Notes under the pieces: generated by a model
What the model saw: only the letters and a program-made list of their open reading frames with translations
The model's database searches: none
What the model was told of the DNA's origin: nothing
In this document: positions 57,046 to 64,000 of the stretch, one piece after another
Position numbering within the stretch: the stretch's first letter is position 1
Layout of the letters: every line of letters begins with the position of its first letter
Program-made: the position numbers and the translations under genes
Assembly (NCBI GenBank): GCA_037783545.1
Contig: JBBELK010000620.1
Coordinates: 1,240,001 to 1,304,000, forward strand
Reading direction: 5' to 3'
DNA: 64,000 nucleotides
Source: Henricia sp. BOLD:AAB3569
Lineage: Eukaryota; Echinodermata; Asteroidea; Spinulosida; Echinasteridae

Positions 57046-57546
57046 ATATAAACAACTCAAAAAAAGTTCGGAAAGTCAAGTTTGACTGACGATTTCTCTC
57101 TTGTTACTAAATCATTTCCCTTAAATTTGGTATCATTGGAAAGCCCCGTTATTCCTCTTTACAGTGATGTGTCATTTGTTATGATTAATCAATTGGGGGA
57201 TGTGCAGTATAGCGGAATATAGGGGTGGGTGGAAAGTGAAATGTCACAAAATTCACTGCTATTGTCATGCAGTGCATTCCTTTTGCTTGGAGGATTGGAA
57301 TGTGTCAATGCACTTTTTGACAATAGCAATGCATTTTGTGACATTTCACTTTACACCCGCCCCCGTATTCAGCTGTGCTGCACATGCCCCAATTGCTTAA
57401 TCATAACGAATGACACATCATCGTAAAGAGGAATAACAGGGCCTTCCAATGATATAAAATTCAAGGAAAATTGTTTTGCAACCTGAACCAGAGAGAAATC
57501 GTCAGTTAAACTTGACTTTCCGAACTTTTTTTGAGGAGTTTATATT
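57046..57546. mobile_element. Foldback element in intron 12, copy B
   Basis: Counterpart of 7050-7549; again the right arm ends about 30 bp before exon 13. Confidence 0.65.
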
Positions 57547-57576
57547 ATATTGTCCCAAATTGTTGGCTTTTTACAG

Positions 57577-57709
57577 TATGTGTGGTGAAGAGATACCGCC
57601 AGGGAGTTTTGTGTCCGTGTCCAATACCATGACGGTTACTTTGGTCAGTGATGGAGACGTGAACGATGAGGGATTTGCAGCGGAGTTCAGAGCCATCACG
57701 ATAGACTAA
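57577..57709 (+). CDS. Astacin exon 13: CUB2 end and stop
   Basis: Acceptor TTTTTACAG, phase 2. Reads MCGEEIPPGSFVSVSNTMTV...AEFRAITID and TAA at 57707-57709. Confidence 0.85.
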
Positions 57710-59431
57710 GTCAACGTTCGACCAACACCGACTAAATGGGTTCGGCACTGCATTGACTGTTCGGCTGCGTTCGGGTGTGTCACTTTCGTTACGAGCAAAG
57801 AACTGTGTTGCATGTGCATTGCTCGAACGGGAACAACAGTCAATGCAGATATGGGTTTTCGTTTTATCTGCTGCATTTAAAATAGGAACAAAATTGCTTA
57901 AAGGTTGGTTCCCTGTTGAACACTGAACTTTGTTACGGAAGATCGGCTATCGGTAACCAGTGCAACTCATATACAAGATTATACCACCGCAAACATTGAC
58001 CTGTAATTTGATCCGGTTTGTCTAACCATCCGCATTGAGATGGCCAGGTATCAATTGAACTGTTGCTGTTGGCTTCTTGTGAACCTTTCACATTGCATGT
58101 AAACAACACCCTGCCTGCTAGTAGTTAAATAATTATAGTATGTCGCTTGTTTTCGCTAATGTTAATACTTCGTAGTTCGCGCGCGTAGTGCATGAAGCTT
58201 GTACGGGGAACAAAAATTGATTCTTGCTTGGAATTTTGGCCGCTAGTTTTAACGACAGCTATGTACATGTACTGCCGCTAAGCCTTGTATACTGCTTTTA
58301 TTAAACATAATTGCGCACCGCTTTAAAAACAAATTTAATTAATTTATTTAAGATTATGATAAAAACGTAGTAAATTAAGAGGTTTGAACAGATGTGGCCT
58401 TAATCAAAACCTGCTCGCTATCTAGTTCTTATCGATGGAATACACCGTTTAAAATGAAGGTCTGATTTTGTTAATCTTTTTGAATTGTGGAGCTTTGACA
58501 ATGAATTTTAATATAAACACTGTATTTTGTTTTGCTGTAGACTGCTTGAAAATCGAAAAAAAAACCCACAATAAATACTGTAGGGAAGGAGTTAACAGAC
58601 AGGTCCACCGTATCATTTGCGATTGATTACACATCTTGAAGGGAACGTCAGACATGAATGCGGCAATGCTTCAGAAAACTTACTTTTTAAAATGCATGTA
58701 ACACACTTGGATGTCAGTTCGTGAAAACTTGTGTCCCCTCCACTGTGCGGTTTTCACGAACTGTAACTGAAGTGCAATTGGGTGTAACTTCGTGGTGACA
58801 GCGACGGTTTGTGTAAAAAAAGAACCCGTAGATTTTTTGCATGCAAACATTAACTTTATTCAAGAAATAATTATGTTCTCAAAGGAACAAGCCCCTTCAC
58901 CACCGGATCACATGCTACATCTTAGAAAGACAATCTGGCTATTAATTTGTACGTAATCGGTTCAAAATGTTAACTGTCTGAGTTTGAAACTTGAACTGTC
59001 ATTCACTGAACAAATCACACAAAACAATGAGTTATTTTTTCAGCTAAACTATTAAGAAAACAATTAAACATTATTTAATAAACCCAACTACCTATATCAA
59101 AATTATATGGGGCACGAGGGGCGTTTTACAAACACGGCGCGGTGTAAAACCAATGGACGGCTTTGGTTGCCGACAACCCAAACTGACTATTGGTTCAATC
59201 GGCCATACGTCAACAACAGATACAAACTAATTATGAATATTCATGACATATTCAAATTGGTTACCGTCACGAATGTTGGGGACTTTGATTAAAGAACTCG
59301 ATCATGCATTATTATAGATCATTTAGCCTAATATTTGAAGAAAAAAATAGCAATTTCATTAAATGTAAATCACAAGAATTCGACAAACTCATCTTCCTGT
59401 CAAAGGTCATCGATCATGCGCAGAATTTGTT

Positions 59432-59674
59432 TTAGCAAATTCCAGGAAGCGCCTCTTTAACCTTTACCTCACACATCTGCAAGATGGCATTTCCTGGGAT
59501 ATCCACGCTGACAAAGCGCGCCCTCAACGGCTTGTCACAGTTGAAGTCGATTGTGCCTCCGTGCGGTGCGGCTTGAGCCGCAGTGACGGGCGAGCCACAG
59601 GTCGGATTGTTCGTGGGAACCTCGCTGGTACCGGCTGGTACCGGCTCGTACAACGGCGTTCGTCAGTCGGTAAC
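59432..59674 (-). CDS. Lectin copy B, last exon (frameshifted)
   Basis: Same as 9435-9677, including the doubled CCGGTACCAG. Confidence 0.7.
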
Positions 59675-60191
59675 CTGGACGGAAATCCAAAACATTAAGC
59701 AGAAAGTGGCGGCAAAATATAATAAAATGCATGTAGTCTCGGCGTAAGTAAAAATTTTCAGAATTAGAGCCCAACCAACAAAACAACCAATTTAACCCTT
59801 CAAATGTTCATCAATATATGCCTACAGAAATGTAACTATATGGAGATTGAGCATGCACACATGACACTTGGCATTCGACCCCGGAGGGACTTCAATGACC
59901 AACCACGTGTGCTAAAACCTGAATAAAAATTGACGCAAATTTCGCATGTTTTAGCAGTCAGTATAGCATTCACGAAAAAGATAGAAAAGTAGAAAGGGAC
60001 ACTGTCCTCGGAAATAAAAAGTTTGTAGAAATCTGGTACTCTTATGGCACACCACAAATGATTTGCTTTTTCTAATTCAAGGTGTGCGCAAAACGATGCA
60101 CAGCAAGTCAAATCCAAACTTTGAAGTTGCATATTGGCAGCCATGTTGCTAATCCCACAGCATTGTATAGGGCCCAATTAATACCACTTAC

Positions 60192-60284
60192 TGCAGCAAT
60201 CGCCTCGGTTCAAGATGGTGACTTTACTGATGAAGTGAAGATCGCCAAGGTCCACTCTCCACCAAGGATTGGAGTTGCCGTCCA
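60192..60284 (-). CDS. Lectin copy B, exon with NPWWRVDLG and RGDCC
   Basis: Same as 10195-10287; splice sites intact. Confidence 0.75.
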
Positions 60285-60872
60285 CTACAATTTAAAAACA
60301 AAAAGCAAGCCTGAACGTTGTACTAGTACAATTTGCCTAAATAGCGCCACCAATCGAAAGGCATCGACACTGCGGTTATCCGTTTCGCGTTTCGGGATGC
60401 TTTTGATCAGGTAGGCCGTTTTGTGATGCAGTAAGCTCATCATGTCATAAGCGGACATGACAGGGGGATGCACTTTAATTTAATTCAATTATTTACATAT
60501 ACTTCGCCTCGTTCATCTCATCTACTTTCAGTTTGAAATCATACTTTGGTTTGTCAAGTATTTTAAGCAGAAAACGTCTACCTCCGGGTTGGCATCCTAT
60601 ACGTGTGAATTTTTGTTTATCTCTCGTATAAGGCTTACTAGCCTTTGTTAAGGCCTCACAGCTGGGCGAGTCGCGCGCCAGAACGAGAGCGCCACCATGC
60701 GACGAGGACGGGGCGAACAGCGCTAGCTGTGAGGCCTTTGCTGACTGGGAATTTTGCTACCTGAGAGGTAGCAAAATGCAAATGATCGTATGACACAGTG
60801 GGCGTGTTGCGTTGAGTAGCTAACAATGCGAGCCAATCAGGGTCGCGCGCACCCTACTCTCGTAAGGCTTAC

Positions 60873-60930
60873 GGGTGTGGGAGCATTTTCCACCAGGATA
60901 CAGGCTCGTGGAGGCGCTGCCGTCAACTGC
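60873..60930 (-). pseudogene. Orphan FTP exon fragment, copy B
   Basis: Reads AVDGSASTSLYPGGKCSHT and joins a GTAAGC donor directly, without the 6 extra bases of copy A. Confidence 0.5.
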
Positions 60931-61228
60931 CAAATGAATAATGATATAGTTCGTAACCAATAAAATTCGGAACGCAAGCTTTTGTATCTTGTTTTGTTAG
61001 ATCACTCGTCCTGTAAGGATCATAATAAATGTTTAAAATAATAATTGATTAAAAAGAATCATGGCTTATGGTTTTGGACGCGCCGCTACCTTTATCGACT
61101 CAATACAATATTCACATAATCGATTTCCGGGCCTTTATGTCCAGCGTGAATCATAGCTGTATAAAAAGCAGATTGTGAAAGCATGTATGTGTCCGGTTGT
61201 TGGAATTTAGAAAACAACTCAATCTTAC

Positions 61229-61360
61229 GGGTGTGGGAGCATTTTTTGCCGGGTCACAGGCTCGTGGAGGTGCTGCCATCAACAGCCTTGGCGGACGTGT
61301 ACGGTGAGTGCGTGGTGCTCTGCTCGGTCGGGAAATCAACGATAGACAATGGACCGGAAC
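61229..61360 (-). CDS. Lectin copy B, FTP first-half exon with TGA
   Basis: Same as 11235-11366, TGA at 61256-61254. Confidence 0.7.
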
Positions 61361-61965
61361 CTAGAAGAAAATAAAAGGGATTTGGTGTAGAAACGTTTAT
61401 TAAACTGGAATACACCGGGGTAAGCTTTTAAAACAGCTATAAACTTTCTCACAAAGGACAACTTCAAATGGAATTGCAAAAAGAAGTCAGGGACTGTGGA
61501 GATCCTTACGGAAATTACGTCATGCGGGAAAAATGAAAATGTACAAGCTTGAATCTTGGGTGTAAACAAGATAGCGACTTCAATCAAGATGAGCTTTTCT
61601 TGGTATTTGCCAATAACAGTGAACTGCGCATCAATCTGCACCCAATCGGTTACATTTAGCATGCTTACCCGGGAATCAGGTTGACGTATATAGCGGTTCT
61701 TTCCTCGCCATCCACCTCTGGTTTGAATCCCGTCCGGATCAGAATGTGGATTGGGTCCTCAGTCCCTGCTTGATTCCGTGGGTTTCCCCCACACGTTGGT
61801 GTGCGGGGTTTTCCTCCCACCTCTAAAACTGAGCATAATTCTTCCTGTTCTCTTGCGCGGCACTTTGTGGCCGTGCTGAAGAACCTCATTGGTTGCTACA
61901 GGGCAACGACTTGGGTACCATTAGGGGATTATAGTTGCGAAAGAAGAAAGAAAAAGCATGCTTAC

Positions 61966-62201
61966 CTGAACACTGGTCCATGGAGACCTCCTGAACCGTA
62001 ACTTCGCACAGTTGCAGTACGGCATCACCAGGGATATCCACGCTGATGTATCGAGCCAGGAGCGGCTTGTCACACTGCCTGTGGATGGTGCCACCTCTCG
62101 GTGCTGCCTCGGAGCTGCAGTTACCGAAGAGCCGCAGGCCACGTTGTCGGTGACATCTTTACTCAGACCCCCTCGCACCACAGCTCCGGCAAGACGATCG
62201 C
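61966..62201 (-). CDS. Lectin copy B, upstream FTP domain exon with 2-bp insertion
   Basis: 236 bp against 234 in copy A. After DNVACGSSVTA the frame is lost (APRQHRE...), while copy A continues SSEAAPRGGTI. Confidence 0.75.
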
Positions 62202-62379
62202 CTGAACGTGCGTACCAAGTCCAAGAAAGACAGCATCATTGTGCGTTTGTTGGGAAGTAACATGGACAGTTATTCCCTCACATGCCTTTTCTGACTATTC
62301 ATCTTTTTGGCCAGTACAGTAAAAAAAGCATTTTGCTATTTTGGACCACCAGAAACTACATCTTGCAGTATACTATACA

Positions 62380-62541
62380 AATATTGACTGCAATGAGGGG
62401 CATGGTTAAGATTATAGGCCCAAGGTGATCTCGAAGCCATGACTATGCCGCGAGGCGGAAGCCGAGGGGCATAGTCATGGCTTCGAGATCACCGAGGGCC
62501 TATAATCTTAACCATGACCCGAATAATCAGCAGTCAATATT
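62380..62541. mobile_element. Near-perfect hairpin MITE, copy B
   Basis: Counterpart of 12384-12545. Confidence 0.7.
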
Positions 62542-62626
62542 CGTTTTATATACCGAACGTGTAGATGTTTGTCATCTGGTTGGTTAAAAGTAACGATACA
62601 CAGTCACAGTCATGAAAGTGGTCCTT

Positions 62627-62916
62627 AGGGCGGTCGGGTTGGCGTACGGGTTCTTTCCTCGCCTTTCACCTCTGGGGTCCCGGGTTCGAATCCGGGGCGT
62701 GTATGTGGATTGGGTTTGCAGTCCCTATTGACCGCGTGGGTTTTCCCCTGGGGCATTTTTCTGGGGGTTTTCCTCCCACTTCTAAAACTGCAACTCCTTC
62801 TTCGTCATCTCAAGTTGATAATATATAGTATAGTTAAAGCTAAAACCGTATAGTTGATGGCATAAAGGGCCTTAGTTGCCGAAGATGCCATAAAAATATA
62901 CAACAACAACAACAAC
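62627..62916 (+). mobile_element. tRNA-derived SINE, copy B
   Basis: Counterpart of 12631-12921, with target duplication AAAGTGGTCCTT at 62615-62626 and 62917-62928. Confidence 0.85.
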
Positions 62917-64000
62917 AAAGTGGTCCTTCAAGTTTCGATTTCGGAAGCTGGTCTACGCGGCGGAAAAGTTGTATATTTACAGCCAAAGATTGTAGCACAA
63001 TCATCTGGCACTTTAGCAGCACATTTTACCTGACACAGTTTTCACTGTAGGCCACTTCTCTTATTTTCTTAAGGACTTCATCATCTATACGACAAAACGA
63101 CATCGTCGAGATTCCGCCATTATCGTCCTGCTGAATGTTTACGTGAAGCGCGCAGCTACATAGTTGGTGCACATACACACGTTCTGCGCGCGTCCGAAAC
63201 CCGCTAAATGACCATGCCCGGGGCATGGCAAAAACTATACCTGTGGGCATAGTCAGAATTCTACACGCGCCGGGTCTAGCTGATTCAATGCCCCACTTTT
63301 AACCAATCAGATGACAGGAATCTACGCATGAGGTATATAAAACAAAATATTGACTTGTCCTTAATAACTGTCATGCTTTCCCAACGCCATTCCCCGAAGA
63401 CAAACTGACCGGAGCCAAAAGAGCATCTAACGGCCTCTTCAGGTATTTACCCCTTTCGAACATGTGCGATTACGCCATTTTGGGAGTCAGATAATGCTGA
63501 GTCATTGTGGAAGCGATGTGCGTGCGCGTTGTGTGTGTCTCTGGTGGGCGTAACGCGGTTTAATAGTGTTGTTTCGTACGTGCGCGTTGTTGCTGAGGTC
63601 GCCATGACATATGACACTCATGTAAACAGCACGTGCGTCCCTGGCGCATGCCTGTAGCTAGCTATGTGTAGACAACGCAGGATTAATTATGCAGCGATAT
63701 GATTGGAACATTTATCATGGCCGGTGGATAGATCCAGTTTTTATCATAGTCTCGGCTCGTGTAAGTGTGTGTGATCGTGGACGTGGTGATCAAGTCCCAA
63801 TTTAGCCTTTTGCCAAGGTTTGCTAGCTTTACAACTTAGGTGTTCACAATCACCGCGCTCGCGCCCGGCCAGGTGTTTTTTTTTTATACCGCAGCGTTGA
63901 GTACACCCCAATTTTTCCAATGACTGATAGTGATAGGCCTAAACTCTTACTCTCAAAACTCTTAGTTACTCTCACTATTAGAGAAAAAAAGAAACCGAGG

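Larger units (their letters stand above)
30671..57709 (+). pseudogene. Astacin metalloprotease with EGF and two CUB domains (13 exons; one in-frame stop)
   Basis: Joining the 13 exons gives 828 codons with every phase consistent. Order: signal peptide (1-17), propeptide with FQSD (a variant of the FxGD zinc-blocking motif), astacin domain from about residue 97, EGF (299-341), CUB1, Thr/Pro repeat linker (about 474-706) and CUB2 (to 828). Zinc ligands are His197, His201 and His207 with Glu198 as base (HELFHTMGRYHEHAR); the Met-turn is SIMHY (Met251, Tyr253). The architecture matches secreted echinoderm blastula proteases (BP10, SpAN), which cleave extracellular or morphogen-regulating proteins. 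The long linker makes it larger than those. One TAA (codon 93, 33797-33799) lies in a T/A homopolymer between propeptide and protease. It is either a real nonsense mutation or a sequence error, hence the pseudogene label. Everything else, splice sites included, looks functional. Confidence 0.8.
59432..62201 (-). pseudogene. F-type lectin gene, copy B, disabled
   Basis: Exons at 62201-61966, 61360-61229, 60284-60192 and 59674-59432, in the same order and phases as copy A. It shares the in-frame TGA (61256-61254) and the 10-bp duplication in the last exon. In addition, the first exon has 2 extra bases near CGSSVTA that shift the frame, so this copy is more damaged. Upstream exons would lie beyond the window. 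Confidence 0.75.
49919..64000. repeat. Duplicated block, copy B (3' end outside window)
   Basis: Second copy of the block at 1-14008. It carries the 3' exons of the complete astacin gene and the second lectin pseudogene. All mobile elements inside copy A are present here at the same sites, so those insertions predate the duplication. Private differences include two more minisatellite units, an extra 6 bp near 56091, and a 2-bp insertion in the lectin exon at 61966-62201. Confidence 0.95.

Noticed and set aside
60192-60414. 110-residue plus-strand ORF (also 10085-10417)
   Set aside because: It is antisense to the lectin exon carrying NPWWRVDLG and RGDCC, whose splice sites and family match are clear.

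Overview
The window is invertebrate nuclear DNA: intron-rich genes with GT/AG splice sites and introns packed with transposons. The best anchor is a secreted astacin metalloprotease whose order of parts (signal peptide, propeptide, zinc protease, EGF, CUB, Thr/Pro-rich linker, CUB) is that of echinoderm blastula proteases such as BP10 and SpAN. With F-type lectin exons beside it, this suggests a marine deuterostome, most likely an echinoderm; the species cannot be read from the sequence.

Layout. 1-14008 and 49919-64000 are two near-identical copies of one block, about 50 kb apart, each running off a window edge. Each holds the 3' exons of an astacin gene (+ strand) and, convergent to it, a broken F-type (fucose-binding) lectin gene (- strand). 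Between them, 14009-30590 is mostly transposon-derived: a TTAA-flanked element, a BEL/Pao remnant, a possible two-exon minus-strand gene, paired Harbinger-like MITEs, a 7.05-kb Ty3/gypsy retrotransposon with identical LTRs, and a LINE 3' end. From 30671 to 57709 the second astacin gene can be followed through 13 exons with consistent phases (828 codons), interrupted by one in-frame TAA in the propeptide.

The most unusual object is the gypsy element (21672-28720). It is apparently very young: equal-length LTRs with no difference seen by eye, a matching 4-bp target duplication, and a long tRNA-like primer site. It has lost gag and the protease active site, but keeps an open RT-RNase H-integrase frame and carries a separate intact SGNH/GDSL-hydrolase-like ORF in the position usually held by env.

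The introns form a museum of DNA transposons. Elements with TAG...CTA ends have 9-bp target duplications (Mutator-like). Elements with AGG...CCT ends are flanked by TTAA (Kolobok/piggyBac-like). There are also hAT and Harbinger MITEs, tRNA-derived SINEs with clear target duplications, and several nested insertions. Lesions shared by both lectin copies predate the duplication; others are private. The 50-kb repeat may be a real tandem duplication or two haplotypes placed side by side, and the sequence alone does not decide.
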